This document shows positions 1-12,383 of a DNA stretch of 55,424 bases, in pieces. The DNA comes from Sporichthyaceae bacterium (lineage in GTDB: Bacteria; Actinomycetota; Actinomycetes; JAKEEW01): NCBI GenBank assembly GCA_022616375.1, contig JAKEEW010000265.1, forward strand, positions 1 through 55,424, given 5' to 3'. Positions within the stretch are counted from its first letter, which is position 1, and each line of letters starts with the position of its first letter. The notes beneath the pieces are model-generated. The model ran no database searches, was not told where the DNA came from, and saw nothing but the letters and a program-made list of their open reading frames with translations. Made by a program: the position numbers and the translations under genes.

Positions 1-2616
1 GGTAAGCGGGTCGACTACTCCGGCCGTTCGGTCATCGTGGTCGGTCCGCAGCTCAAGCTGCACCAGTGCGGGTTGCCCAAGCAGATGGCGCTCGAGCTGT
101 TCAAGCCGTTCGTGATGAAGCGGCTGGTCGACCTGAACCACGCGCAGAACATCAAGTCCGCGAAGCGGATGGTGGAGCGGGTCCGGCCGGTCGTGTGGGA
201 CGTGCTGGAAGAGGTCATCACCGAGCACCCGGTGCTGCTCAACCGGGCGCCGACGCTACACCGACTCGGCATCCAGGCGTTCGAGCCGCAGCTGATCGAG
301 GGTAAGGCGATCCAGATCCACCCGCTGGTCTGCACCGCGTTCAACGCAGACTTCGACGGTGACCAGATGGCCGTGCACCTGCCGCTGTCGGCCGAGGCTC
401 AGGCCGAGGCGCGGATCCTGATGCTGTCCTCGAACAACATCCTCAAGCCGGCGGACGGTCGCCCGGTCACCATGCCGACCCAGGACATGGTCATCGGGAT
501 CTTCTTCCTGACCTCGGACTCCGACAGCGCCGAGGAGCCGACCCGGGTGTTCGGCTCAGTCTCCGAAGCGATCATGGCGTTCGACGCCGGCGAGATGCAG
601 CTGCAGACTCCGATCCGGATCCGGCTGCGGGACATCGTTCCGCCGCGCGGCTGGACGGCGCCGGAGAGCTGGGAGCTCGGCGACCCGATCACGCTGACCA
701 CGACCCTCGGGCGGGCGCTGTTCAACGAGACGCTCCCGGCGGACTACCCCTACGTCAATGACGAGGTGGACAAGAAGCGGCTGTCCGCGATTGTCAACGA
801 CCTTGCAGAGCGGTACCCGAAGGTGCAGGTCGCGGCGACTCTGGACGCGCTCAAGGACGCCGGATTCCACTGGGCCACCCGGTCCGGGGTAACCATCTCG
901 ATCACCGACGTGATCCCGCCGCCGGAGAAGACCGGGATCCTGGACGCCTACGAGACCAAGGCCGATCGGGTGCAGGGCCAGTACGAGAAGGGCCTGATCA
1001 CCGACGAGGAGCGGCGCCAGGAGCTGATCCAGATCTGGACCCACGCGACGAATGAGGTCGCGCGGAAGATGGAGGACAACTTCCCGAAGGACAACCCCAT
1101 CTTCGTGATGATCAACTCCGGCGCCCGGGGTAACCCGATGCAGGTCCGGCAGCTGGCCGGTATGCGTGGCCTGGTGGCCAACCCGAAGGGTGAGATCATC
1201 CCGCGGCCGATCAAGGCCAACTTCCGCGAGGGCCTGTCCGTGCTGGAGTACTTCATCTCCACCCACGGTGCTCGTAAGGGTCTCGCGGACACCGCGCTAC
1301 GGACCGCCGACTCCGGCTATCTGACTCGCCGGCTGGTCGACGTGTCTCAGGATGTGATCATCCGCGAGGAGGACTGCGGCACCGACCGGGGCATCATGAT
1401 GCGGGTCGGCAACCTCGGCCACGACGGCAAGCAGCGCAAGGACGACAACGTCGACACCGGCGTAGTGGCCCGCACCCTGGCCGAGGACGTGGTGGTCGAC
1501 GGCGCGACCGTCGCGGTGGCGGGCACCGACCTGACCACCGTCGCGGTAGACGACATCAACGCGGCCGGAGTCGAGGAGGTCCGGGTTCGCAGCGTGCTCA
1601 CCTGCGAGAGCAAGACCGGCACCTGCGCGGCCTGCTACGGCCGGTCGCTGGCCACCGGCAAGCTGGTCGATGTCGGCGAGGCGGTCGGGATCATCGCGGC
1701 ACAGTCCATCGGTGAGCCCGGCACCCAGCTGACCATGCGTACCTTCCACACCGGTGGTGTCGCGGGTGAGGACATCACCCACGGCCTGCCGCGGGTGGTC
1801 GAGCTCTTCGAGGCTCGCCAGCCCAAGGGTGTAGCGCCGATCTCGGAGGTCGAGGGTCGGGTCCGGATCGAGGACACCGAGAAGACCCGTAAGGTCGTCG
1901 TGGTGCCGGATGACGGCACGGAGGAGAAGGCGTACCCAGTGTCCAAGCGGGTCCGGCTGCTCGTCCACGACGGTGACCACGTCGGCGTCGGTGACCAGCT
2001 GATCGCCGGCGCGGTCAACCCGCACGACGTGCTGCGGGTGCTGGGCCAGCGGGCCGTCCAGGTCCACCTGGTGGCCGAGGTCCAGCAGGTCTACCGGTCG
2101 CAGGGCGTGTCGATCCACGACAAGCACATCGAGATCATCATCCGGCAGATGCTGCGCCGGGTGACGGTCATCGAGTCCGGCGACGCTGAGCTGCTGCCCG
2201 GCGAGCTGGTCGAGCGGTCCCGGTTCGAGGAGGAGAACCGTCGGGTCGTGGCCGAGGGCGGCACCCCCGCCTCCGGCCGTCCGGTCCTGATGGGTATCAC
2301 CAAGGCCTCGCTGGCCACCGAGTCGTGGCTGTCCGCGGCCTCCTTCCAGGAGACCACCCGGGTGCTTACCGACGCGGCGATCAACGCCAAGTCGGACCCG
2401 CTGCTCGGCCTGAAGGAGAACGTGATCATCGGCAAGCTGATCCCGGCCGGGACCGGACTGCCGCGTTACCGCAACATCCGGGTCGAGCCGACCGAAGAGG
2501 CGAAGGCCACGATGTACACGATCACGCCGTACGACACCGACTACTCGGCCTTCGGTGCCGGGTCCGGTCAGGCGGTGCCGCTGGAGGACTACGACTTCGG
2601 TAGTTACCAGGGCTGA
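1..2616 (+). CDS. rpoC: RNA polymerase beta' subunit, 3' part (partial)
   Basis: Largest catalytic subunit of RNA polymerase. The reading frame is open from base 1 and codes 871 residues; the N-terminal third, including the first zinc finger, lies outside the window. Visible motifs are the metal-binding catalytic loop NADFDGDQM at bases 343-369, the trigger-loop region with [19 protein letters not shown] (bases 1267-1323), and the second zinc site (Cys in EEDCGT and in [13 protein letters not shown]). Actinobacterial beta' is about 1,300 residues, so about one third is missing. The gene ends TGA at 2614-2616, just before a strong hairpin. rpoB should lie immediately upstream. Confidence 0.98.
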   Translation, partial: GKRVDYSGRSVIVVGPQLKLHQCGLPKQMALELFKPFVMKRLVDLNHAQNIKSAKRMVERVRPVVWDVLEEVITEHPVLLNRAPTLHRLGIQAFEPQLIEGKAIQIHPLVCTAFNADFDGDQMAVHLPLSAEAQAEARILMLSSNNILKPADGRPVTMPTQDMVIGIFFLTSDSDSAEEPTRVFGSVSEAIMAFDAGEMQLQTPIRIRLRDIVPPRGWTAPESWELGDPITLTTTLGRALFNETLPADYPYVNDEVDKKRLSAIVNDLAERYPKVQVAATLDALKDAGFHWATRSGVTISITDVIPPPEKTGILDAYETKADRVQGQYEKGLITDEERRQELIQIWTHATNEVARKMEDNFPKDNPIFVMINSGARGNPMQVRQLAGMRGLVANPKGEIIPRPIKANFREGLSVLEYFISTHGARKGLADTALRTADSGYLTRRLVDVSQDVIIREEDCGTDRGIMMRVGNLGHDGKQRKDDNVDTGVVARTLAEDVVVDGATVAVAGTDLTTVAVDDINAAGVEEVRVRSVLTCESKTGTCAACYGRSLATGKLVDVGEAVGIIAAQSIGEPGTQLTMRTFHTGGVAGEDITHGLPRVVELFEARQPKGVAPISEVEGRVRIEDTEKTRKVVVVPDDGTEEKAYPVSKRVRLLVHDGDHVGVGDQLIAGAVNPHDVLRVLGQRAVQVHLVAEVQQVYRSQGVSIHDKHIEIIIRQMLRRVTVIESGDAELLPGELVERSRFEEENRRVVAEGGTPASGRPVLMGITKASLATESWLSAASFQETTRVLTDAAINAKSDPLLGLKENVIIGKLIPAGTGLPRYRNIRVEPTEEAKATMYTITPYDTDYSAFGAGSGQAVPLEDYDFGSYQG

Positions 2617-2628
2617 CGCGGTTCGGCG

Positions 2629-2665
2629 TGCGGGGCCGGGGAGGGCAACCTTCCCCGGCCCCGCA
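2629..2665 (+). terminator. Hairpin terminator after rpoC
   Basis: Perfect 14 bp inverted repeat (arms 2629-2642 and 2652-2665, 9 nt loop), starting 12 nt after the rpoC stop codon. It is very GC-rich and has no T tract, as is common for actinobacterial terminators. It would end the rpoBC transcript. Confidence 0.7.
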
Positions 2666-2708
2666 GCCGTGTCCGGGTCCGGCTTCCGGGGCCGGCCCCC
2701 GGGCCTAC

Positions 2709-2791
2709 CCCAAGATCGCTGTTTCCATGATTTCTCCACGCCCCGACCTGGGAGTTTGGGAGAAAGAAATCATGGAAACGGCGATCTTGGG
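2709..2791. repeat. Palindromic element, family A, copy 1
   Basis: Inverted repeat with 27 nt arms (2709-2735 and 2765-2791), perfect except for one G-U wobble pair, and a 29 nt loop. Measured from its CAAGATCG...CGATCTTG ends the element is 79 bp (2711-2789), exactly the length of the copy at 26755-26833. The reverse complement of this copy matches that one at about 58 of 79 positions without gaps. It fills the gap between the rpoC terminator and the next gene, and no protein is encoded in it. Confidence 0.85.
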
Positions 2792-2931
2792 CCGTGTCCG
2801 GCCTGGAGCTTGGGCTGTGTCCCGACGTGGAGTTGGGCAAGCCGGGCATACTCGGGCTCGTAGGGTTATCGCCGAGGATGCCGCGGTTTCGGCGGCTCGT
2901 CGGTCGGCCGGACGGCAGAGAGGCTCGGTGG

Positions 2932-3855
2932 ATGAGCGAGCAGCCAGGGTCTTCGGAGCCGGACGAGCGCGGCTCCGAGTCCGCGGCCGAGCCTGAGGCC
3001 AAGCCGGAGTGGAAGGGCCAGTTCGCCGCCTGGCGCGGGCAGTTAGGCCAAGCCGCCGAGCCGGTCGTGCGCCCGGTCGGCGAATCCGAGCCGACCGGCG
3101 AGGACGAGCCGGACCCGGACGAGCCGGAGCCTGGCTATGCGGTCCGCGAGCCCGAGCCGGATGAGGGGCCTGCCCAACACCAACCGGGCCGGACCGGGCC
3201 GGATCGGTCCAGCCAGCCGAGCTGGGGCCAACCGGCACCGCCACAGTGGGGACCCGCTGGCTGGAACCCGCCGGGTGCGCCGCCGCAGTCGGGCTGGAAT
3301 CCGCCCCCGGGACCGGGCCACTCCGGATGGGGCCAAGCCGGACCGCCCAACCAAGGCCAACCACCTTGGAGCCAGACCGGACCGCCGAACCAAGGCCAAC
3401 CACCCTGGGGTCAGCAACCGGCACCCGGTCAACCCGGCTGGGGACAACCCGGACCGTACGGCCAGCCCGGTTGGGGACCGCCCGCAGGGTACGGCCAACC
3501 TGGCTGGGGACCGGGCCAGCCGCCACCGCCCGGTTGGGGAGCCGGCCAGCCAGGTCCGCCGTGGGGGCGGGGCCCGTATCGGCCCGATTTCGTCCCGGGT
3601 TCGACCGAGCGGAGCGCGGTCTGGGCGATGGTGCTGGCGGCCGCGTCCTGGGTGCTGTTCTTCATCTGCCCGGGTGTGCTGGCGATCGCCGCGCTGTTCC
3701 TGGCCGCCCAGGCGGACAAGCGGATCAAGGACTCCGGCTACCAGTTGAAGGGCAGCGGGCTGGTCTCGGCCGCGCGGATCACGGCCTGGTCCAACCTGGC
3801 TGTGATCAGCTTGGTTGTGGTGATCTGGTTCGGGATCTTGGGCTCCAGCCGCTAG
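2932..3855 (+). CDS. Pro/Gly/Trp-rich membrane protein, DUF4190-like
   Basis: Codes 307 residues of unknown function. Residues 1-85 are acidic and charged. Residues 90-225 are low-complexity, built from repeats of the kind QPGWGQPG, with a 39 bp direct repeat in the DNA from 3341. The C-terminal 85 residues hold two hydrophobic segments (AVWAMVLAAASWVLFFI and NLAVISLVVVIWFGIL) around a short polar loop, the plan of DUF4190-type membrane proteins. The ATG at 2932 is preferred over an upstream in-frame ATG at 2794, which lies next to the palindrome. The protein probably sits in the cytoplasmic membrane with a long disordered N-terminal domain. It separates the rpoBC and str operons. Confidence 0.8.
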   Translation: MSEQPGSSEPDERGSESAAEPEAKPEWKGQFAAWRGQLGQAAEPVVRPVGESEPTGEDEPDPDEPEPGYAVREPEPDEGPAQHQPGRTGPDRSSQPSWGQPAPPQWGPAGWNPPGAPPQSGWNPPPGPGHSGWGQAGPPNQGQPPWSQTGPPNQGQPPWGQQPAPGQPGWGQPGPYGQPGWGPPAGYGQPGWGPGQPPPPGWGAGQPGPPWGRGPYRPDFVPGSTERSAVWAMVLAAASWVLFFICPGVLAIAALFLAAQADKRIKDSGYQLKGSGLVSAARITAWSNLAVISLVVVIWFGILGSSR

Positions 3856-4202
3856 GTCGAGCCCGGGTCTTCCGGATGTCGGATCGGCGAGGTACCTTCG
3901 CCGCAGAGGGGCGCGAACCGGCCCAACAGCCCCGGCCGGAGCGCGGCGCAGTCCTGCTCCGCGCGGTTACTCGTTTTGACCTACGGTCGATCGAGAGGTA
4001 ATCTCCTTCCTTGTGCCTGGGCTGCCCCGGGCTATCGAGTGCGCGGTGACCGCGCACCGGAGCACATCCGCTTACCTCCTATTTCACAGGGGTGTGAGCA
4101 CGGCCTGAATCGGGCGACACGCCCGACCGCGTGGGCCGGACGATCCGGGGCAAATCGGGCAAGAGAAAGCCAATCCATCAGTGCGAAGAAGACGGAGACG
4201 CG
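3856..4202 (+). other. Intergenic region and leader of the str operon
   Basis: 347 nt without a convincing gene. It holds the str promoter at 3976-4004 and a leader of about 190 nt before rpsL. The leader has local palindromes (for example GGTGACCGCGCACC around 4045) and a GGAGA ribosome-binding site a few bases before the rpsL GTG. Confidence 0.6.
3976..4004 (+). promoter_or_regulatory. Promoter of rpsL-rpsG-fusA-tuf
   Basis: TTGACC (-35, 3976-3981), a 17 nt spacer, then TAATCT (-10, 3999-4004). Both hexamers are close to the housekeeping sigma-70 consensus, and this is the best promoter match in the window. The predicted transcript starts near 4011. Confidence 0.7.
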
Positions 4203-4576
<374 letters not shown>

Positions 4577-4577
<1 letters not shown>

Positions 4578-5047
4578 TGCCCCGTAAGGGTCCAGCGCCG
4601 AAGCGTCCGGTGCACGTCGATCCGGTGTACAACTCGCCGCTGGTCACGTCGCTGGTCAACAAGGTGCTGCTCAATGGCAAGCGGTCGGTCGCCGAGCGGA
4701 TCGTGTACGGCGCCCTGGAGGGCTGCCGGGAGAAAACCGGCACCGATCCGGTGATCACGCTTAAGCGTGCCCTGGACAACGTCAAGCCGACCCTCGAGGT
4801 CCGCAGCCGCCGGGTCGGTGGCGCGACCTACCAGGTCCCGGTCGAGGTCCGGGCCCCGCGCGCGAACACCCTCGGGATGCGCTGGCTGGTCAGCTACTCC
4901 CGGTCCCGGCGCGAGAAGACCATGACCGAGCGGCTGATGAACGAGCTGCTGGACGCGAGCAACGGCCTCGGCGCGAGCGTGAAGCGGCGCGAGGACACCC
5001 ACAAGATGGCCGAGTCCAACAAGGCCTTCGCGCACTACCGCTGGTAA
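4577..5047 (+). CDS. rpsG: 30S ribosomal protein S7
   Basis: 156 residues, the usual length. S7 nucleates assembly of the 30S head. The N-terminus [10 protein letters not shown] and the core [13 protein letters not shown] and MRWLVSYSR segments are typical. It overlaps the rpsL stop by one base and is followed 57 nt later by fusA in the same operon. In other bacteria S7 represses the str operon; no specific binding site is recognisable here. Confidence 0.97.
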
Positions 5048-5104
5048 CCCAAGACATCCACGACCGCACGACGAACTAGAGCGAGCAACGAGAGCAGAGA
5101 CGAA

Positions 5105-7204
<2,100 letters not shown>

Positions 7205-7277
7205 CCGGCCGGGCCGATCGACCTAACCAACCAACACACGTCGCACGGCGTACCACCTCAGTCCCTAAGGAGTCACA

Positions 7278-8471
7278 GTGGCGAAGGCGAAGTTCGAGCG
7301 CACTAAGCCGCACGTCAACATCGGCACCATCGGCCACATCGACCACGGCAAGACGACCCTGACCGCGGCGATTACCAAGGTGCTCCACGACAAGTACCCG
7401 GACGTGAACCCGTACACGCCGTTCGACCAGATCGACAAGGCGCCCGAGGAGAAGCAGCGGGGTATCACGATCGCGATCGCGCACGTCGAGTACCAGACCG
7501 ACGCGCGCCACTACGCGCACGTGGACTGCCCGGGTCACGCGGACTACATCAAGAACATGATCACCGGTGCGGCCCAGATGGACGGCGCGATCCTCGTGGT
7601 CGCGGCGACTGACGGCCCGATGCCGCAGACCCGCGAGCACGTCCTGCTGGCCCGCCAGGTCGGCGTGCCCTACATCGTGGTCGCGCTGAACAAGGCCGAC
7701 ATGGTCGACGACGAGGAGATCCTCGAGCTGGTCGAGCTCGAGGTCCGCGAGCTGCTGTCGGACAACGAGTTCCCCGGCGACGATCTCCCGGTGATCCGGG
7801 TGTCGGCGCTCAAGGCGCTCGAGGGCGACGACAAGTGGGCGCAGAGCGTGCTCGACCTCATGGAGGCCGTGGACACCTCGGTTCCGGAGCCGATCCGCGA
7901 GATCGACAAGCCGTTCCTGATGCCGATCGAGGACGTCTTCACGATCACCGGCCGCGGCACCGTGGTGACCGGCCGGATCGAGCGCGGCGTGGTCAAGGTG
8001 AACGAGGAAGTCGAGATCGTCGGCATCCGCCCGCAGAGCACCAAGACCACCGTCACCGGCGTCGAGATGTTCCGCAAGCTGCTCGACGAGGGTCGGGCCG
8101 GCGAGAACGTCGGGCTGCTGCTGCGTGGCACCAAGCGCGAGGACGTCGAGCGCGGCCAGGTCGTCACCAAGCCGGGCGCGACCACCCCGCACACCGAGTT
8201 CGAGGCGCAGGTCTACATCCTGTCCAAGGACGAGGGCGGCCGGCACACGCCGTTCTTCAACAACTACCGCCCGCAGTTCTACTTCCGTACCACCGACGTG
8301 ACCGGCGTGGTGAACCTCCCCGAGGGCACCGAGATGGTCATGCCCGGTGACAACACCGAGATGCGGGTGGATCTGATCCAGCCGATCGCGATGGACGAGG
8401 GACTGCGGTTCGCAATCCGCGAGGGTGGCCGCACCGTCGGCGCCGGCCGGGTTGTGAAGATCCTCAAGTAA
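7278..8471 (+). CDS. tuf: Elongation factor Tu
   Basis: GTPase that delivers aminoacyl-tRNA to the ribosome; 397 residues, full length. The GTG start at 7278 follows a strong AAGGAG site. Motifs are GHIDHGKTT (residues 19-27), DCPGH and NKAD. The C-terminal barrel ([15 protein letters not shown]) is intact. It is the last gene of the str operon and is followed by a 12 bp perfect hairpin. Confidence 0.98.
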   Translation: MAKAKFERTKPHVNIGTIGHIDHGKTTLTAAITKVLHDKYPDVNPYTPFDQIDKAPEEKQRGITIAIAHVEYQTDARHYAHVDCPGHADYIKNMITGAAQMDGAILVVAATDGPMPQTREHVLLARQVGVPYIVVALNKADMVDDEEILELVELEVRELLSDNEFPGDDLPVIRVSALKALEGDDKWAQSVLDLMEAVDTSVPEPIREIDKPFLMPIEDVFTITGRGTVVTGRIERGVVKVNEEVEIVGIRPQSTKTTVTGVEMFRKLLDEGRAGENVGLLLRGTKREDVERGQVVTKPGATTPHTEFEAQVYILSKDEGGRHTPFFNNYRPQFYFRTTDVTGVVNLPEGTEMVMPGDNTEMRVDLIQPIAMDEGLRFAIREGGRTVGAGRVVKILK

Positions 8472-8482
8472 GACCCACGGGG

Positions 8483-8518
8483 CGGGGGCCGAGACAGGCA
8501 ACCAGATCTCGGCCCCCG
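8483..8518 (+). terminator. Hairpin after tuf
   Basis: Perfect 12 bp inverted repeat (arms 8483-8494 and 8507-8518, 12 nt loop), 11 nt after the tuf stop, without a T tract. It probably ends or attenuates the str transcript before the S10 operon. No convincing promoter hexamers are visible between it and rpsJ. Confidence 0.6.
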
Positions 8519-8589
8519 AACCACGGCTCCACCTCGGAGCTCACCAGCGGCACCGAAAGCCTGAAGCAGATAAGGACGAGTTGAGCATC

Positions 8590-8898
8590 ATGGCGGGACA
8601 GAAGATCCGCATTAGGCTCAAGGCCTACGACCACGAGGTCATCGACAGCTCGGCGCGCAAGATCGTCGAGACGGTGGCGCGTACCGGTGCGAAGGTCGCG
8701 GGCCCGGTGCCGCTGCCGACCGAGAAGAACGTGTACTGCGTTATCCGCTCGCCGCACAAGTACAAGGACTCGCGCGAGCACTTCGAGATGCGCACGCACA
8801 AGCGCCTGATCGACATTCTCGACCCCACGCCCAAGACGGTGGACTCGCTGATGCGGCTCGACCTTCCGGCCGGCGTCGACATCGAGATCAAGCTCTAA
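8590..8898 (+). CDS. rpsJ: 30S ribosomal protein S10 / NusE
   Basis: 102 residues. S10 is a 30S head protein and, as NusE, links transcription antitermination to translation. The start is placed at ATG 8590 ([11 protein letters not shown]), which matches the family N-terminus. An upstream in-frame TTG at 8581 is only 4 nt after the AAGGA site (8572-8576), too close. It is the first gene of the S10 block; rplC follows after 12 nt. Confidence 0.95.
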   Translation: MAGQKIRIRLKAYDHEVIDSSARKIVETVARTGAKVAGPVPLPTEKNVYCVIRSPHKYKDSREHFEMRTHKRLIDILDPTPKTVDSLMRLDLPAGVDIEIKL

Positions 8899-8910
8899 GG
8901 GACGCTGACG

Positions 8911-9585
8911 ATGAGTAAGCAGATGAAGGGTGTCCTGGGCGAGAAGCTCGGCATGACCCAGGTCTACGACGAGAACAACCGGGTGGTTCCGGTGACCGTC
9001 GTCAAGGCCGGGCCGTGCGTGGTCACCCAGGTCCGCACCCCGGACAAGGACGGCTACTCGGCCGTGCAGATCGGCTTCGGCCAGATCGACCCGCGCAAGG
9101 TGAACAAGCCGCTGGCCGGGCACTTCGAGAAGGCCGGCGTCACCCCGCGGCGGCACCTGGTCGAGCTGCGCACCGACGACGCCAGCGAGTACACGCTCGG
9201 CCAGGAGCTGGGCCCGGACACGTTCGAGCCCGGCCAGACCATCGACGTGATCGGCACCACCAAGGGCAAGGGCTTCGCCGGCGTCATGAAGCGGCACGGC
9301 TTCCACGGCCTGCGGGCCAGCCACGGCGTCGAGCGCAAGCACCGCTCGCCGGGCGCGATCGGTGCCTGCGCCACCCCGGGCCGGGTGTTCAAGGGCGTCA
9401 AGATGCCCGGCCGGATGGGTGGCGTGCGGATGTCCGTCCAAAACCTGACCGTGCACGCGGTGGACACCGACAACGGGCTGCTGCTGATCAAGGGCGCGGT
9501 GCCGGGTCCGACCGGCGGCGTGGTCCTGGTCCGTACCGCTGCCAAGGGCGAGCAGGCCGTGGCAAGTAAGGGGGCGGCGCAGTGA
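8911..9585 (+). CDS. rplC: 50S ribosomal protein L3
   Basis: 224 residues. L3 is an early assembly protein near the peptidyl-transferase centre. The N-terminal [14 protein letters not shown] and the W-loop region [18 protein letters not shown] are typical. Its last bases overlap the GTG start of rplD by 4 nt. Confidence 0.97.
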   Translation: MSKQMKGVLGEKLGMTQVYDENNRVVPVTVVKAGPCVVTQVRTPDKDGYSAVQIGFGQIDPRKVNKPLAGHFEKAGVTPRRHLVELRTDDASEYTLGQELGPDTFEPGQTIDVIGTTKGKGFAGVMKRHGFHGLRASHGVERKHRSPGAIGACATPGRVFKGVKMPGRMGGVRMSVQNLTVHAVDTDNGLLLIKGAVPGPTGGVVLVRTAAKGEQAVASKGAAQ

Positions 9586-10478
9586 CCACCGTCGACGTAC
9601 GCAACTCAGCTGGCAAGAAGACCGGCACGATCGAGCTGCCCACCGAGGTCTTCGACGTCACCGTGAACGTGCCGCTGATCCACCAGGTCGTGGTCGGCCA
9701 GCTGGCCGCGGCCCGGCGGGGCACTGCCGACACCAAGACCCGCGGTGAGGTGGCCGGCGGCGGCCGCAAGCCGTACCGGCAGAAGGGCACCGGCCGGGCC
9801 CGCCAGGGCTCGACCCGGGCGCCGCAGTTCGCCGGCGGCGGGGTCGTGCACGGCCCGACCCCGCGCGACTACAGCCAGCGGACCCCGAAGAAGATGAAGG
9901 CCGCCGCGCTGCGCGGCGCGCTGTCCGATCGGGCCCGCAACGGCCGGGTGCACGTGGTCGAGGGCTTCGGCCTGGACGACGCGCCGTCCACCCGGGCGGC
10001 GGTGAACGCCCTCGGGCTCATCGTCGAGCAGCGCCGCAACGTGCTGGTCGTGGTGACCCGCGACGACGAGACCACCTGGAAGAGTCTGCGCAACCTCGAG
10101 CGCGTGCACGTACTCAGCGCGGACCAGCTCAACACCTACGACGTGCTGGTCAGCGACGACGTGGTGTTCACAAGCGCGGCGCTCGAGCTGTTCCTGGGTG
10201 GAGCGCCGAAGGGCAAGACCACCAAGGCGGTAGCCAGGTCCAGCGAGCTGGACCAGGTCGACACCGACGAGGCGGCAACTGCCGAGGATGCAACCCCGGC
10301 CAAGCCCGCCAAGAAGGCGCCCGCCAAGGCGGCGACGAAGAAGGCGGCGACGAAGAAGGCGGTAGCCAAGACGACTACCGCCAAGAAGTCGGCGGCCAAG
10401 AAGACGACCACCGCCAAGAAGTCGGCGGCCAAGAAGACGGCTGCTAAGAAGACCGACGGAAAGGCGGACCAGTCGTGA
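9582..10478 (+). CDS. rplD: 50S ribosomal protein L4 with a long Lys/Ala-rich tail
   Basis: 298 residues against about 205-225 in most bacteria. Residues 1 to about 205 are a normal L4, including the extended loop [19 protein letters not shown] that lines the exit tunnel. Residues about 206-298 are an added tail: an acidic linker ([11 protein letters not shown]), then repeats of the type [11 protein letters not shown] resembling histone H1 or HupB tails. The DNA of the tail holds a tandem 33 bp repeat (10371-10403 and 10404-10436, one difference). The stop codon overlaps the rplW GTG by 4 nt, so the tail is in frame and translated within the operon. In other bacteria L4 represses the S10 operon; no leader site is recognised here. 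Confidence 0.95.
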   Translation: MTTVDVRNSAGKKTGTIELPTEVFDVTVNVPLIHQVVVGQLAAARRGTADTKTRGEVAGGGRKPYRQKGTGRARQGSTRAPQFAGGGVVHGPTPRDYSQRTPKKMKAAALRGALSDRARNGRVHVVEGFGLDDAPSTRAAVNALGLIVEQRRNVLVVVTRDDETTWKSLRNLERVHVLSADQLNTYDVLVSDDVVFTSAALELFLGGAPKGKTTKAVARSSELDQVDTDEAATAEDATPAKPAKKAPAKAATKKAATKKAVAKTTTAKKSAAKKTTTAKKSAAKKTAAKKTDGKADQS

Positions 10479-10774
10479 CCACGCTGGACAAGGACCCGCG
10501 GGACGTACTGATCCGTCCGGTGGTCTCGGAGAAGAGCTACTCGCTGCTCAACGAGAACAGGTACACGTTCCTGGTCAGCCCGGAGGCGAACAAGACCGAG
10601 ATCAAGATCGCGGTCGAGAAGCTGTTCGGGGTTCGGGTGACCGCGGTGAACACCATCAACCGGGCTGGTAAGCGCAAGCGCACCAGGTACGGCTGGGGCA
10701 AGCGCAAGGACACCAAGCGCGCGATCGTGACCGTGGCCGGATCCATCGACATCTTTGGTGGTCCGGTCGCCTGA
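10475..10774 (+). CDS. rplW: 50S ribosomal protein L23
   Basis: 99 residues. L23 lies at the exit of the peptide tunnel and docks trigger factor and SRP. The start [14 protein letters not shown] and the core [17 protein letters not shown] are standard. The GTG start overlaps the rplD stop by 4 nt. Confidence 0.97.
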   Translation: MTTLDKDPRDVLIRPVVSEKSYSLLNENRYTFLVSPEANKTEIKIAVEKLFGVRVTAVNTINRAGKRKRTRYGWGKRKDTKRAIVTVAGSIDIFGGPVA

Positions 10775-10803
10775 CCGGGTGGAAGAAGCAGACAGGACTC
10801 GAG

Positions 10804-11640
10804 ATGGGTATCCGCAAGTACAAGCCGACGACGCCGGGGCGCCGGGGCGCCAGCGTTGCCGACTTCGTGGAGATCACGCGGTCGGAGCCGGAGAAGTCGT
10901 TGGTGCGTCCGCTGCACAACAAGGGCGGCCGGAACAACCACGGCCGGGTGACTACCCGGCACCAGGGTGGCGGGCACAAGCGGGCGTACCGGCTCATCGA
11001 CTTCCGCCGGCACGACAAGGACGGGGTGCCGGCCAAGGTCGCGCACATCGAGTACGACCCGAACCGGACCGCACGGATCGCGCTGCTGCACTACGCCGAC
11101 GGCGAGAAGCGCTACATCCTCGCGCCGACCAACCTCAAGCAGGGCGATCGGATCGAGAACGGGCCGAGCGCGGACATCAAGCCGGGCAACAGCCTGCCGC
11201 TGCGCAACATCCCGGTCGGCACCGTGGTGCACGCCATCGAGCTCCGGCCCGGTGGTGGCGCCAAGATCGCCCGGTCGGCCGGCTCGAGTGTGCAGCTGGT
11301 CGCCAAGGAAGGCCCGTACGCCCAGCTGCGGATGCCCTCCGGTGAGATCCGTAACGTCGACGTCCGCTGCCGGGCCACCGTCGGTGAGGTCGGGAACGCG
11401 GAGCAGTCCAACATCAACTGGGGTAAGGCCGGCCGGATGCGCTGGAAGGGCAAGCGCCCGACCGTGCGTGGCGTGGCCATGAACCCGGTCGACCACCCGC
11501 TCGGTGGTGGCGAGGGCAAGTCCTCCGGCGGCCGGCACCCGGTCAGCCCGTGGGGCCAGAAGGAAGGCCGCACCCGTGCGGCGTCCAAGGCCAGCGACAA
11601 GTTCATCGTCCGCCGCCGCAAGACCGGCAAGAAGCGCTAG
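10804..11640 (+). CDS. rplB: 50S ribosomal protein L2
   Basis: 278 residues, normal length. L2 is needed for subunit association and peptidyl transfer. The C-terminal signature region with [16 protein letters not shown], which carries the critical histidine, is present. It lies 29 nt after rplW and 12 nt before rpsS. Confidence 0.97.
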   Translation: MGIRKYKPTTPGRRGASVADFVEITRSEPEKSLVRPLHNKGGRNNHGRVTTRHQGGGHKRAYRLIDFRRHDKDGVPAKVAHIEYDPNRTARIALLHYADGEKRYILAPTNLKQGDRIENGPSADIKPGNSLPLRNIPVGTVVHAIELRPGGGAKIARSAGSSVQLVAKEGPYAQLRMPSGEIRNVDVRCRATVGEVGNAEQSNINWGKAGRMRWKGKRPTVRGVAMNPVDHPLGGGEGKSSGGRHPVSPWGQKEGRTRAASKASDKFIVRRRKTGKKR

Positions 11641-11652
11641 GAGTAGCTCGGT

Positions 11653-11934
11653 ATGCCGCGCAGCCTGAAGAAGGGCCCGTTCGTGGACGACCACCTGATC
11701 AAGAAGGTGGACGTGCAGAACGACAAGGGCACCAAGAACGTGATCAAGACCTGGTCCCGGCGGTCCATGATCGTGCCGGCCATGATCGGCCACACCATTG
11801 CGGTGCACGACGGCCGCAAGCACGTGCCGGTCTTCGTGACCGACTCGATGGTCGGCCACAAGCTCGGCGAGTTCGCGCCGACCAGGACGTTCCGGGGCCA
11901 CGTCAAGGACGACAAGCGGGCCCGGCGCCGGTAG
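11653..11934 (+). CDS. rpsS: 30S ribosomal protein S19
   Basis: 93 residues. S19 forms a complex with S13 in the 30S head. [19 protein letters not shown] and the [14 protein letters not shown] region are family hallmarks. It is preceded by a GGAG site in the gap after rplB. Confidence 0.97.
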   Translation: MPRSLKKGPFVDDHLIKKVDVQNDKGTKNVIKTWSRRSMIVPAMIGHTIAVHDGRKHVPVFVTDSMVGHKLGEFAPTRTFRGHVKDDKRARRR

Positions 11935-11984
11935 GCACCGAGCCCCGTCAGATACGACACAGACGTTAGAAGGTAGGGACAGCG

Positions 11985-12383
11985 ATGGAAGCCAGGGCCC
12001 AGGCGCGGTATGTCCGCGTCACGCCCATGAAGGCCCGCCGCGTGGTGGACCTCATCCGCGGGCTGCCTGCCGCCGAGGCACAGGCGGTGCTGCGGTTCGC
12101 ACCGCAGGCGGCGAGCGAGCCGGTCGGCAAGGTGCTGGCCAGCGCCGTCGCCAACGCCGAGCACAACGAGCAGCTCGACCCCGCCACCCTGGTCGTGGCC
12201 GAGGCGTACGTGGACGAGGGTCCGACCCTCAAGCGTTTCCGCCCGCGTGCTCAGGGCCGGGCCTACCGCATCCGTAAGCGCACCAGCCACATCACCGTTG
12301 TGGTGCAGTCGCGGCCAACCGCGACCGCCCAGACCGGCAGCTCGGCCAAGGCCGGCGCCGTCAAGAAAGGGAGGACCCGCTAG
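11985..12383 (+). CDS. rplV: 50S ribosomal protein L22
   Basis: 132 residues. L22 contacts all domains of 23S rRNA, and its beta hairpin lines the exit tunnel. The hairpin region [19 protein letters not shown] is intact. A short Thr/Ala/Lys-rich tail of about 20 residues extends the C-terminus. Its TAG shares one base with the rpsC GTG. Confidence 0.96.
   Translation: MEARAQARYVRVTPMKARRVVDLIRGLPAAEAQAVLRFAPQAASEPVGKVLASAVANAEHNEQLDPATLVVAEAYVDEGPTLKRFRPRAQGRAYRIRKRTSHITVVVQSRPTATAQTGSSAKAGAVKKGRTR

Noticed and set aside
10371-10436. Short direct repeats as a CRISPR array
   Set aside because: They are two adjacent 33 bp coding repeats in rplD without spacers.
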